DNA of 64,000 nucleotides from Pomphorhynchus laevis. Taxonomy: Eukaryota > Acanthocephala > Palaeacanthocephala > Echinorhynchida > Pomphorhynchidae. Below, piece after piece: positions 44,514 through 55,449 of this stretch (positions are counted from its first letter, which is position 1; each line of letters begins with the position of its first letter). The notes beneath the pieces are model-generated. The model was not told the origin of the DNA. It saw only the letters and a program-made list of their open reading frames with translations, and searched no databases. Both the position numbers and the translations under genes were made by a program. The stretch spans positions 34,076-98,075 of the forward strand of contig WNNJ02001646.1 in the NCBI GenBank assembly GCA_012934845.2. The letters run 5' to 3'.

Positions 44514-45545
44514 AATCGAATGTTATTAAAGAACGATTGCTCGAAAAAACATCCTTAACCCTTAGTGTAGCATGTGCACAAGCAAAAGTTGTAGAACATG
44601 CTCATTCCCATACTGCTGAAATGGACCAATCTTCTAATTACACTTCGAGTATCGCAGCTACGAAGATACCTACACATACTAACGACAAGGAAATTTCTAA
44701 TAGTATAGATTCAAATACCGACCAAACAATTCTCGCAGCTTCAAAACGCTTGCACCGAATTTTGAAATGTTTCTTTTACGCAAAAACTTCAAAGCATCAA
44801 CGGACTTCATGTCCAGCGAATGATGCAGTATGTTCGAAATGCGGAAAGGTTGGACATTTCTCTCGAGTATGTCAAAGTGGCTCAAAACTTAACATTTGCA
44901 ATGTCTTGGGCAATTTCAGCTGATTCAAGCAATATCCCTATGCGCATAAAATTTTTTTTAGTGAGCACAATTGTTGATACCGTGAATACCAACAATTTCA
45001 TTCGTTCCAACGTTGCTCGTAAACTCAAATTAAGTTACGATTCGCTCTACAAAGATGTAGTAACAATTGCTATGGCAAAAATTGCGTCATCAACAAAAGG
45101 GACGATGCGAGAAGATATTGTCGTCTTTGATCGATCGTATAAGTCGGTGTCTTTTGGTTTACTTGACAATCCATGTGCTGAATGCATACTCAGTCAGAGT
45201 TTTCTTGGACGGCATAAATCTAACTTTTTCGTTGTCCGGAAGTGAATCACTAATTTCTATCAACGCAATTACAACTGTGCGAGTACCACTCCCAAAACTT
45301 TTCTCAGACGATGTCAAATCATGGAAACTGATCACAACGGACTCACGACGCTACACACAGCCTGAACTTTAATTTATTATAACGGAAAATAAACGTCTTT
45401 TGACAAGCGGAATAATACGATATAGTCGCCATGGTGAACCCAACATCTGATTGTTAAGAATTCAAAGAAATGTAGCTTGGTGATAGATTATTCAAGAACA
45501 GTCAGTGTATATGACTGTATATGAACATATTAACCTCCAACATGT
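44514..45545 (+). pseudogene. Ty3/gypsy element 1: gag end, zinc knuckles, protease, start of RT
   Basis: The sequence continues Gag after LINE-3 ('VIKERLLEKTSLTL', 44521 on), then two knuckles ('CFYAKTSKHQRTSC', 'CSKCGKVGHFSRVC'), a retropepsin remnant with Asp in 'VDTVNTNNFI' and 'ILSQSFLGRHK' (to about 45240), and the first RT blocks ('LLTSGIIRYSR', 'IDYSRTV') up to 45545. There LINE-4 cuts in. Several frames and stops are used. Confidence 0.7.
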
Positions 45546-48500
45546 CCACTTAAACCACCCCGGTCGTTTCTGATATCCTTTGTCAACCCACTGATCCTGT
45601 CATCACATGCACTTCTAATCCCATGTATTCACTTCTCCACACCACCGTATCTTCCCTTCTGTCGGGTTTCTCAATACCCTACATCCCTCAATCAAAATCA
45701 CCTCCACCAACCTTCACAATCCTTCCACTCATAACCTTTCCTCGCATCGCTCACCACCCTCTATATTATCCAAATCATATTTGTCTTCTGCTGTTAAACC
45801 TACTCCCTTGATATCTTAAACTCCCTTTCTCCTATCGTGATCTCACCAAGCCACGTTACTCGTCCTCCTTTACGGAAACGCATTCCTTCTCGCGATCGTT
45901 GCGTCATCGTCACTAATATCACTCCTTCCACCTCTTCATCTCCACAAGCACGTCTCGACCACGATGTTTTCGCATTCAGATCCATCTTCTCGACTCTTGT
46001 TCCTGCGGATAAACCATCCTTTTTCAACAACATCTCTCCTGTCGCATTCATCCGCCTAAATAAATCTTATCAATCTAATCCTTCCCAGACCCCTCTCCTA
46101 AAAATTGTTTTCAAGCATTGCTCTCACGCGTCTTCTGTCCTCTCCCAACGATTCAAACTCATGTCATCTTCAGCCAATCGCATTTTCCGCGATCGCACCC
46201 CCTCCGAAATCGCTCAACTCTCATCTGCCAGCATTGAAAAACGCCGTGGCGAGGAAAACGGCGAAACATCTCTCTCCATCCGAAACATGGACGGAAATTT
46301 TCAAGTTGTCCACACCCGCCCAAAAATTCAATGGCGCTCAATCTCCCCTATGTGTCTTCTCCACTAGCCCCTGTCACCACCACACACGGTTTCCGCCTTG
46401 ACCTCCTCAACACTAGATCTATTCTCAATAAAGCCAATATCATCCTCCACCTATTCACCAAGCAATCCATCGATCTCTTATACATCGCAGAATCATGGCA
46501 CACCGATTCTGACGACCTCTCCATCCGCCGTTTGCTCTCTGCCGGTTGCTCACTAGTCGAATCCGCTCGCCCCTTCAGCAAATCCCCTTCTAAATTCTCT
46601 AATCAGGGCGGCATTGTCGCATTCGCCCTTCACCCCGCGTCTATTCGCAAAATCACTTCCCATTTCAGTCTCTGCTCATTTGAACTGCTAACTTGTCGTT
46701 CTTCTAACCCGATCACTCTAGATCTTGCCATTGTATACCGTCCTGGTTCATCAGCTCCTACATACTTATTTTTTAACGAACTCGCTGACCTTCTGTCTCA
46801 GTGTTCTTTGTCCTCAATTCCTTCAATCGTTCTTGGAGGCTTTAACATCCGCCTAGACCGCTCCTTTTGCACCGAGTCAATCCAGTTCATCAACATTTTA
46901 TCAAACTATAACTACACACCCATTTCCACTGCCCCACACATATTCTTGGTTGGGCACTCGACATCATCCCTGTCCCCGATCATTTTGCTGCCTACACCTC
47001 ACTGTTTATTTTCGATCCTGGTCTATCCGATCACTATCTCGTCACCCTTGATCTCACTCACAATCACACCCCTCCTCACACACCTACAATCCTACGTCGC
47101 TCTTGGAGAAATCTTGACCTCTCTCTTCTGCGCTCTGCCTTACTCAAATCGTCTCTTTCCTATCCCACAATAACATATTCCTCTCCTCACGATCTCGCCT
47201 TTCTTTTCGACTCTGAACTCACATCCACTCTCGATATTCTCTTGCCCTTCAAGCCTAACCCTCACCGTCGATTGCACCATGTCCTATGGTTTGACATCCA
47301 GTGCCTACTCTCAAAGCGTCGACTCCGTCATGCTTTTCGAGTATATCACCGCTCTCTAAGACATGATTTCCGCTCGATCACTCCGTCTTTCCGTGACCCC
47401 TATATGGCTCATCGCCGGTCTCATCTCCACCTACTACGTACCAAATGCAACTCCTTCTGGTAGCGTAAAATCATCACCTCATTCAACTTGAAGACTCTCT
47501 GGCATACTTTTAACTCAATCCTTGCTCGCTCCTCTTCGCCCTGCAACATCAATCCCCATGATTATTCGTCATTTCTCCAGACCAAAGTATCCACGTTGCT
47601 CTCTCACATCCCGATATCATCCTATCCCACTCAGCCCCGCCTAGCCGCATCCTTCCGGAACTCTTTCATCTTATCCCTGTCTCACCTTCCGAAGTGTCAT
47701 CTGATCTCAAGTCCTTGCCCGGAAAAACCTCACCTGCCGATCCCCTGCCTACCCATATACTTAAATCCATATTCTCATCGATATCCACATTTCTCACAAC
47801 CTTGTTTAACTCGTCCATCCGCAGACGTATCTTCCCTTCACACTGGAAATCCGCAATCGTTCGTCTCCTAAAAAACAATCGCTCGACCCCTCACTTCCTT
47901 CAAGCTATTGCCCCATTTCACTACTCCCTACTCTTGCTAAGCTTATAGAACGTCTCGTCTTTATACAGATCAACGCTAATCTCTCGTCATCCAATCTGTA
48001 CCCTCCTTTCCAATCTGCGTTCCGCTCTAATCACTCCACAGAAATCACCTGCATGAAAGTTTACAACGACATTACTCATTTCTCGAGACAAGGCTCTATA
48101 TAGTGTTCTCATCTCCCTCGACCTCTCCTCCGCCTTCGACATTGTTGACCACTCCGTCCTCCTTTCACGCCTTCGTTATGATTACGGTTTTTCTTCTTCC
48201 CTTGTAGCATGGTTTGCCTCATGTCTATCCGACCGTTCATTTCGAGTATGTTCTAATTCATCATCCTCCCCTCCCATCCCTATTTTTTGCGGGATCCCAC
48301 AAGATTCAGTCATAGGTCCTCTATTTTTCTCTTCTGCTTGGAGATCTCTCTCCGTTTATCAAACCTAACTTCTTTAATGTCATGCAATACGCCGATGACA
48401 TCCTCATATATGCTCATGCACCCGCACATCGCATACACTATATCGGCATTTCTGCCTCCAACTGTCTTTCTTATATCTACGAACGTCTCTCTAATCTCTA

Positions 48501-49295
48501 GCTCGTTCTAAACCCTGACAAGTCTAAAATAATGTGGATCCTTTCCCGTAAACTAAGCATATCTCTCCCACTGTATCTTTTGTCTCATCGATCATCCCCA
48601 TAGTACACAATCTCACTTTCTTAGGTTTCCATTTCGATGATTACCTATCCCTTAAACCCCTTGTCCGTGACAAGGTCCGCTCGTCTATCTTAATTCTCCG
48701 TGACATCCGCCGTATCCGCCCCCTTATAGACTTCCGTTCTTGTATGTCTCTTCTTTCATCGCTTCTTTTCCCTAAAATCGATTACTGCCTCAGCCTTCTC
48801 GCAAATTCTCCAAAATCAATCATCATACCCCTACAACGAATTATCAAATCTGCCGTTCGAGTGCTCTTTCGTCTCCGTCGCTTCGACCACACATCCACAT
48901 ATCTTGCCTAACTCTCCTGGCCCACCATCCACATCCGCATCAAACTCCGCCTTCTCGTAACTTTTCGTCTCATTACAGTCGGCTCCCCATCGTTCATCAA
49001 ACTTCCTTTCTTAGATGACACTCGCCCCACCTCGCTATCGCTGCGTTCCCGGCATACCCGCTTACTCCACCTTCTCAATTACTCCAAAAACTATGGTCTC
49101 CGATCCTTCCTCGTCGCCGCCTCACTCGCCTGGAATCAACTCCCTCTCGACGTCCGCCGCGCTCCCTCCTTTATCACATTCAAACATCTCCTCCGTTCAC
49201 ACCTTCTCCACACATGATTTACATTTTTGTTTTGTTGGGGTGATATAAGCGTGCGCTGGCACGCATTTGCCACTTTAAAATAATTTTTTTTATAT
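45540..49295 (+). mobile_element. LINE-4: decayed relative of LINE-3 inside gypsy RT
   Basis: 5'-truncated in ORF1. ORF1 remnant at 45837-46367, endonuclease frame 46331-47173 ('FRLDLLNTRSILNKA', 'IAESWHTD', 'VLGGFNIRLDR' with the catalytic Asp changed to Gly), RT pieces 47242-48511 ('LDLSSAFDIVDHS' in a shifted frame, 'CNTPMTSSY' from a shifted YADD) and C-terminal pieces to 49250. It ends with the hairpin GCGTGC-GCTG-GCACGC (49249-49264) and ATTTGCCAC. ORF1 and ORF2 overlap at an ATG as in LINE-3. Many stops: inactive. Confidence 0.8.
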
Positions 49296-50766
49296 ACAAG
49301 TTTTGACGATTATCCGTTGCCTCACATTGAAGATATAGTATCAAGTTAGTCAATATACGATTTATACTGATATCGATCTTACATCTGCTTATCATCAAGT
49401 TCCTATAGACGAGCCTGAAATTGCTTTAACTTGAAGCAGATGGATATTAATATGAATTTTGCAAAATACCGTTTGGACTAACAAATGCCGTACCAGCTTT
49501 TCAACGCGTTTTGAATATAATCATTTCGGACGAATATTTGGAAGAAACTCATGCCTATCTCGACTAAGAAGTCATATGCGGGATAGATAAGGATGATCAA
49601 GACCGAAATTTAATGCCTGTTATAGAAATCGTAAGAAAATACAATATTTCGTTAAATACGGACAAGACAAGAAGTGCAACAAATGTTATAAGCTTACTTG
49701 GCTATCAAATTTCTAAAATTCATAAAAAACTGATTCTAATGAGAAAAATGTCTAAACTCTCTTCAATTGCCTACATGCAAGCAGGTATTACAACTAGTAA
49801 TGGGCTTATTTTCACACTATTCTAAATGGATTAAGGACTTTTCTTTCAAAATACGTCCTCTCGTCGAAGTACACACATTTCCGATAACACGTGAGACTAA
49901 AAATTCGTTTGAATCTATTCACCAACAAATCGTTGAATCTACTCTTAGAACAGTTGATTTTTCTATTACATTTACTGTCGAGACTGACGCATCGAATTAT
50001 TCTGTTGGAGCAGTACTTTCTCAGCATCATAAACATATCGCTTATTACTCAAAGATGTTAGATAAAACAGCTATACATCAGTCATCTATTAAGAAGAAAG
50101 TCTCTGACATAATACTTGCCCTGATACATTGGATACGTGGGACAAAAGTTTACTGTGATAAGCGATCAGCGATCGATTGCATTTATATTCAATAAACACA
50201 GGCGAAGCAAAATCAAGAATGATAAAATTGAACAATGGAAGATGGAACTTTCAGAATATGCTTTTGAAATTGTGTACAGACCTGAGACTTTAAATATTTT
50301 TGCCTATTCCTTGTCTAGAGATGTCTGCGGAGCTTTGAGACGTCTTGATAGACTTGCTGAGCTCCACTGTCAATTATGTCATCCTGGTTGAACTCGTTTA
50401 GCTCATTATATTCGACGGGAAATTTTACCTTATAACTTGGACAATATCAAAACTGTTATTAATAGTTGCGATGAATATTTACGTCTTAAGCCTAGATTTT
50501 AAAAACTTCCATAAGCACACTTAATCAAGGCCACGTATCCTTTTAAACTTTAGGTCATTGATTAAAAGGGACCCAACCTACAAAATATGATCATCCTTAC
50601 TGGTTAACGATAGTCCATGAATTTTCCCGTTTTCCTTTCGGATTTGTCTGTGCAGACACAAGCAGTTTTTCTGTAATGGAATGTTTGACTTCAGTATTTA
50701 ATATATTTGGGCCCCTCAATTTGTGCTGACCGATCGAGGACTATCTTTCACATTCGTGAAACTTGT
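49296..50766 (+). pseudogene. Ty3/gypsy element 1: RT, RNase H and integrase
   Basis: After LINE-4, pol resumes with 'DDYPLPHIEDIV' and 'DIDLTSAYHQVPID'. The RT box reads 'AYLD' followed by a stop in place of the second Asp (about 49565). The connection region is 'LGYQISKIH'. RNase H follows ('FTVETDASNYSVGAVLSQ', 49975 on), then the integrase zinc-binding region ('LHCQLCHPG', 50358) and a core fragment with 'DRGLSF' near 50730. Frames shift repeatedly. Coding stops at 50766, where the sequence turns back on itself. Confidence 0.8.
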
Positions 50767-50786
50767 GATACATTGGATACGTGGGA

Positions 50787-51655
50787 CTTTTGTCCCACGT
50801 ATCCAATGTATCAGGGCAAGTATTATGTCAGAGACTTCCTTCTTAATAGATGACTGATGTATCGCTGTTTTATCTAACATCTTTGAGTAATAAGCGATAT
50901 GTTTATGATGCTGAGAAAGTACTACTCCAACAGAATAATTCGATGCGTCAGTCTCGACAGTAAATGTAATAGAAAAATCAACTGTTCTAAGAGTAGATTC
51001 AACGATTTGTTGGTGAATAGATTCAAACGAATTTTTAGTCTCACGTGCTATCGGAAATGTGTGTACTTCGACGAGAGGACGTATTTTGAAAGAAAAGTCC
51101 TTAATCCATTTAGAATAGTGTGAAAATAAGCCCATTACTAGTTGTAATACCTGCTTGCATGTAGGCAATTGAAGAGAGTTTAGACATTTTTCTCATTAGA
51201 ATCAGTTTTTTATGAATTTTAGAAATTTGATAGCCAAGTAAGCTTATAACATTTGTTGCACTTCTTGTCTTGTCCGTATTTAACGAAATATTGTATTTTC
51301 TTACGATTTCTATAACAGGCATTAAATTTCGGTCTTGATCATCCTTATCTATCCCGCATATGACTTCTTAGTCGAGATAGGCATGAGTTTCTTCCAAATA
51401 TTCGTCCGAAATGATTATATTCAAAACGCGTTGAAAAGCTGGTACGGCATTTGTTAGTCCAAACGGTATTTTGCAAAATTCATATTAATATCCATCTGCT
51501 TCAAGTTAAAGCAATTTCAGGCTCGTCTATAGGAACTTGATGATAAGCAGATGTAAGATCGATATCAGTATAAATCGTATATTGACTAACTTGATACTAT
51601 ATCTTCAATGTGAGGCAACGGATAATCGTCAAAACTTGTATATAAAAAAATTATT
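50787..51655 (-). pseudogene. Inverted copy of gypsy RT/RNase H segment
   Basis: Nearly identical to 49296-50148 in reverse orientation. RNase H 'FTVETDASNYSVGVVLSQ' and the preceding 'LGYQISKIH' region are legible in frames at 51168-50716 and 51322-51110. It shares the defects of the plus-strand copy, so duplication came after decay. Confidence 0.8.
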
Positions 51656-53290
51656 TTAAAGTGGCAAATGCGTGCCAGCGCACGCTTATATCACCCCAAC
51701 AAAACAAAAATGTAAATCATGTGTGGAGAAGGTGTGAACGGAGGAGATGTTTGAATGTGATAAAGGAGGGAGCGCGGCGGACGTCGAGAGGGAGTTGATT
51801 CCAGGCGAGTGAGGCGGCGACGAGGAAGGATCGGAGACCATAGTTTTTGGAGTAATTGAGAAGGTGGAGTAAGCGGGTATGCCGGGAACGCAGCGATAGC
51901 GAGGTGGGGCGAGTGCCATCTAAGAAAGGAAGTTTGATGAACGATGGGGAGCCGACTGTAATGAGACGAAAAGTTACGAGAAGGCGGAGTTTGATGCGGA
52001 TGTGGATGGTGGGCCAGGAGAGTTAGGCAAGATATGTGGATGTGTGGTCGAAGCGACGGAGACGAAAGAGCACTCGAACGGCAGATTTGATAATTCGTTG
52101 TAGGGGTATGATGATTGATTTTGGAGAATTTGCGAGAAGGCTGAGGCAGTAATCGATTTTAGGGAAAAGAAGCGATGAAAGAAGAGACATACAAGAACGG
52201 AAGTCTATAAGGGGGCGGATACGGCGGATGTCACGGAGAATTAAGATAGATGAGCGGACCTTGTCACGGACAAGGGGTTTAAGGGAAAGGTAATTATCAA
52301 AATGAAAACCTATGAAAGTGAGATTGTGTACTATGGGGATGATCGATGAGACAAAAGATACAGTGGGAGAGATATGCTTAGTTTACGGGAAAGGATCCAC
52401 ATTATTTTAGACTTGTCAGGGTTTAGAACGAGCTAGAGATTAGAGAGACGTTCGTAGATATAAGAAAGACAGTTGGAGGCAGAAATGCCGATATCGTGTA
52501 TGCGATGTGCGGGTGCATGAACATATATGAGGATGTCATCGGCGTATTGCATGACATTAAAGAAGTGAGGTTTGATAAAGGGAGAGAGATCGGTGAGTAG
52601 ATGAGAGAAAATCATGGGTCCTAGGATGGAACCTTGTGGGACCCCGAAGGAAATAGGGATAGGAGGAGAGAATGATAAATTTGAACAGACTCAAAAGGTA
52701 CGGTCGGATAGATATGAGGCAAAATATGATACGGAGGAGGAAGAAAAACCGTACTCATAACGAAGGCGAGTAAGGAGGATGGAGTTGTCGACGATGTCGT
52801 AGGCAGATTAGAGGTCGTGGGAGATGAGAACAGTATATTGAGCCTTGCCACGAAAATGTGTAGGTCGTTGTAAACTATCATGAATGCGATTTCTGTGGAG
52901 TGATTAGAGCGGAAAGCGGATTGTAAAGGAGGGTACAGATTTGATTAAGATAGATAAACGTTGATCTGTATTTAGATAAGGCGCTCTAAGATATTGGAAA
53001 GTGTAGGGAGGAGTGAAATGAGACGATTGCTAACAGGAAGTGAGGGGTCGAGCGATTGTTTTTAAAAAAGGTGACGAACGATGGTGGATTTCCAGTTTGA
53101 TGGACAGATACGACCTCGCATGGACGAGTTTAACAAGGTGGTGAGGAAAGGGGATATCGATGAGCATATGAATTTAAGAATGGGGGTAGGCAGTGGATCG
53201 GCATGTGGGGTTTTGTTTGGAAAGGACATGAGAACAGATGAGACTTCGGAAGGTGAGGGAGGGAAAATAGGATAGAGTTCTGGGAGGATG
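51656..53290 (-). pseudogene. LINE-4b: minus-strand LINE-4 family copy, 5'-truncated
   Basis: Reading leftward: RT block 'FPNKTPHADPLPTPILKF' (53298-53062), 'MQYADDILIYVHAPAHR' at about 52550-52500 (YADD kept), C-terminal pieces 51919-51686 and the hairpin at 51685-51670. Out to about 52563 it is almost identical to LINE-4; beyond that it is only about 80 percent alike though still colinear. Confidence 0.75.
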
Positions 53291-53415
53291 ATAAACATTG
53301 CTTATGCTTGTTACCTTGTTTCCTTGTATTTATTTAATTATAGCTTACTGAATAAAACCATCATTTGGTATGAAGTCTACAACAATTTATTCAGTAAAGT
53401 TTCGACTATCGTCAC

Positions 53416-54500
53416 ATGGAAAAGCTTATAACACCCAGCACGTTAAGTCTAAAGCCGGACGCGGGTAACGCTCAAGACGAGTGGAATCATTGGCGTCAGA
53501 AGCTGTTCAACTATTTGTCTTTGCAAACGGATATTACAGATGAACAGAAGAGATTTATACTCGTTAATCTGCTATCTTCACGTCTCTACAAGCTTTTTAA
53601 AGATGTGCTACATTTGATTCCGCCATTAATACACTTAATGAAAAGTTCAAGAAACCAATCAACGTCATTTTTGCGCAATTCCAATTGCATACATTCCGCC
53701 AAGAAAAATCGGTATGCATCTCTAAATATGTTCGACAACTGGAAGATCTCGCCTCACAATGTTATTTTCAAGCAGTAGACGCGGAAATAAATCGCAAAAA
53801 TTACATCACAGATTCGTTCATTCAAGGGATACAACTCCCATATTCGAGAAAGGATTCTCGAGTCAAACAAAAGTGACCTAGACGAAATCGTGTCGATGGC
53901 AGCATCATTAGAGACAGCTCAACAACAAGCAGCCTTATCTGTTCCCTCCGACAATACGAGTCTAGCGACTATTACGCAAGAAATGACGAATTCAAACAAT
54001 TCGTTGAAACTCATTAACAATTGTTTAACGCTGCCCTCTGTAACAGTAAATTATGCTTATTCTGCGGCAATAACTATCATAATCGTACTCAATGTCCGGC
54101 ACGTGATGTCACATGTTTCAGATGCCGAAAATCTAGGCATTTCGCCAAGGTATGCCGCTCAAAACATAGGATTCTGATATCTACTTCATCTGCGATCTGT
54201 TCAATCTTTAAACCTTCTTCGATATATCAGAATTCACTGGCGCGTATTCGTATTGAGGGTAAGTTAGCCGAGGCTCTTGTAGATACCGGCAGGTGCGAGA
54301 ATTTTATCGATTCAAATCTTGTAAACAGACTGGTACTCTTTACAATTCCATGTTACAAAAGGGTATATATGGCTTCTTCTGCATCTTCGGCAATTATCGA
54401 GAGTCAATGTTTGGTTTCGATTGAATACAACAATACAGTTTATGAACACTGCCGCTTCTCCGTTATTCCGTCATTGTGTACCTTTGCTTTTCTCTCTTGT
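53416..54500 (+). pseudogene. Ty3/gypsy element 2: gag and protease remnant
   Basis: 'DEWNHWRQKLFNYLSLQTD' (from 53476) is a Gag start. Shifted frames give 'FRQEKSVCISKYVRQLEDLA' and 'DSFIQGIQLPYSR', then knuckles 'CLFCGNNYHNRTQC' and 'CFRCRKSRHFAKVC' (about 54050-54170), and a retropepsin remnant with 'EALVDTGRCENFID' (about 54270; the active site DTG is present, followed by R). At least three frameshifts. It breaks off at about 54490 into a LINE scrap. It is related to element 1, whose knuckles are similar, but is a separate copy. Confidence 0.75.
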
Positions 54501-54765
54501 CGGTGATTTGTCTTCTATTTCTTATACATTTAACTTCCATGTTATGCAATATGACATTTAGATGACATTCTTATCTATGCTCATGCACCTGTTTATCGTA
54601 TTCATAATCTTAATGTTTCTGCTTCCAACTCTCTTGCCTCAATTTTCAATAATCGTTAGTATCTTCGTTTTACTCTGAATCCTAATAAATCCAAAATAAT
54701 GTGGATACTTCCTCGACTCCCCGTCTTAGAACCTCCCTCCGTAAAGGGAGGTTTTAAGACGGGGT
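54490..54765 (+). pseudogene. LINE-3 family RT scrap ending in a hairpin
   Basis: The stretch matches LINE-3 around 43530-43770 ('GDLSSIS..FNFHVMQY' and onward). The catalytic box is destroyed by an insertion and a stop at about 54555. It ends in a 20-bp-arm hairpin: CCCCGTCTTAGAACCTCCCT at 54719-54738 and its inverted copy (one mismatch) at 54745-54764. The hairpin includes LINE sequence in its left arm, so it arose after insertion. Confidence 0.7.
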
Positions 54766-55342
54766 GACGCCGTCTTGATGCAGACGGCGTCTGCATTAAG
54801 GTTGTTTCAAAGTTCTTCTATCAAAGTCTTCTATCAAATTGCATCGCGCTCAATTTCTGTACCCTGCTTCTTGAATAGTTAAAGAATGACCTCGAAGATC
54901 ATTTGAACCACGTAATAACTACGAACTTAGGATTAGGGTAATTGAACCCTACTTTACAGAGGGTGATGGGGACGTTTTAATAAATGCCAAACTGGGCATA
55001 TATCCGTGTACCGACGGGTCCATGTGACCGTCTCAAGTCCTAGTGATCTCAGACTGTCTTCATAAGGCACTGATATCAATCGCTTCAGCATATGGAATCA
55101 TTTGTAGCTCGAATTCACGTTGTTTAATAAAATTTACAGATAATATAAATCTTTAATTATATGCGTGTTTTAATTTTATTTGTTTCTGCAATTTTCTTTT
55201 AACATTTGAAATGTTCGTTACCCATAAATACTATTTCTGTGAACTAATTAGTGGGTCATGATCAATATGTTAAAAAACTGCTCTAGATTTATAGTAATTT
55301 TATTTCGTATGTGTTTTAGATAATGCCCTAGAATTGCTACTG
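54766..55342. other. Unassigned stretch upstream of MED17
   Basis: The first ~350 bp are of moderate G+C with no recognised frame and may be more transposon sequence. The last ~200 bp are AT-rich. A TTTTAG at 55314-55319 could be an acceptor for a 5' UTR intron. No promoter motif could be recognised with confidence. Confidence 0.4.
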
Positions 55343-55449
55343 ATGGATAATTCACAGGACGACATTGAAAATATATTTGTAACGCTCGATCACAGTTCGT
55401 TAAAATCTGTCTATGAATATTTACCTGACGGAAGCAGTAATTATGTAAA
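55343..55449 (+). CDS. MED17: MED17 exon 1
   Basis: An ATG at 55343 starts 'MDNSQDDIENIFVTLDHSSL', then 'KSVYEYLPDGSSNYV', ending two bases into a Lys codon at a GTACGT donor (55450). The alternative donor GTAAAG five bases earlier breaks the frame with exon 2. The distance from the start to the DG motif matches the known family, which supports this ATG. Confidence 0.55.

Larger units (their letters stand above)
48370..52563. repeat. Large inverted duplication, ~1.78-kb arms
   Basis: Position x on the left pairs with about 100,935 minus x on the right from 50148/50787 outward to 48371/52563. Only scattered substitutions and a 1-bp offset were seen where I compared. The arms contain the LINE-4 3' part, its 3' hairpin and the gypsy RT/RNase H segment. 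The 638-bp spacer holds the rest of gypsy RNase H/integrase. A third, short copy of the arm tip (GATACATTGGATACGTGGGA) abuts the right arm at 50767-50787. Confidence 0.9.
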
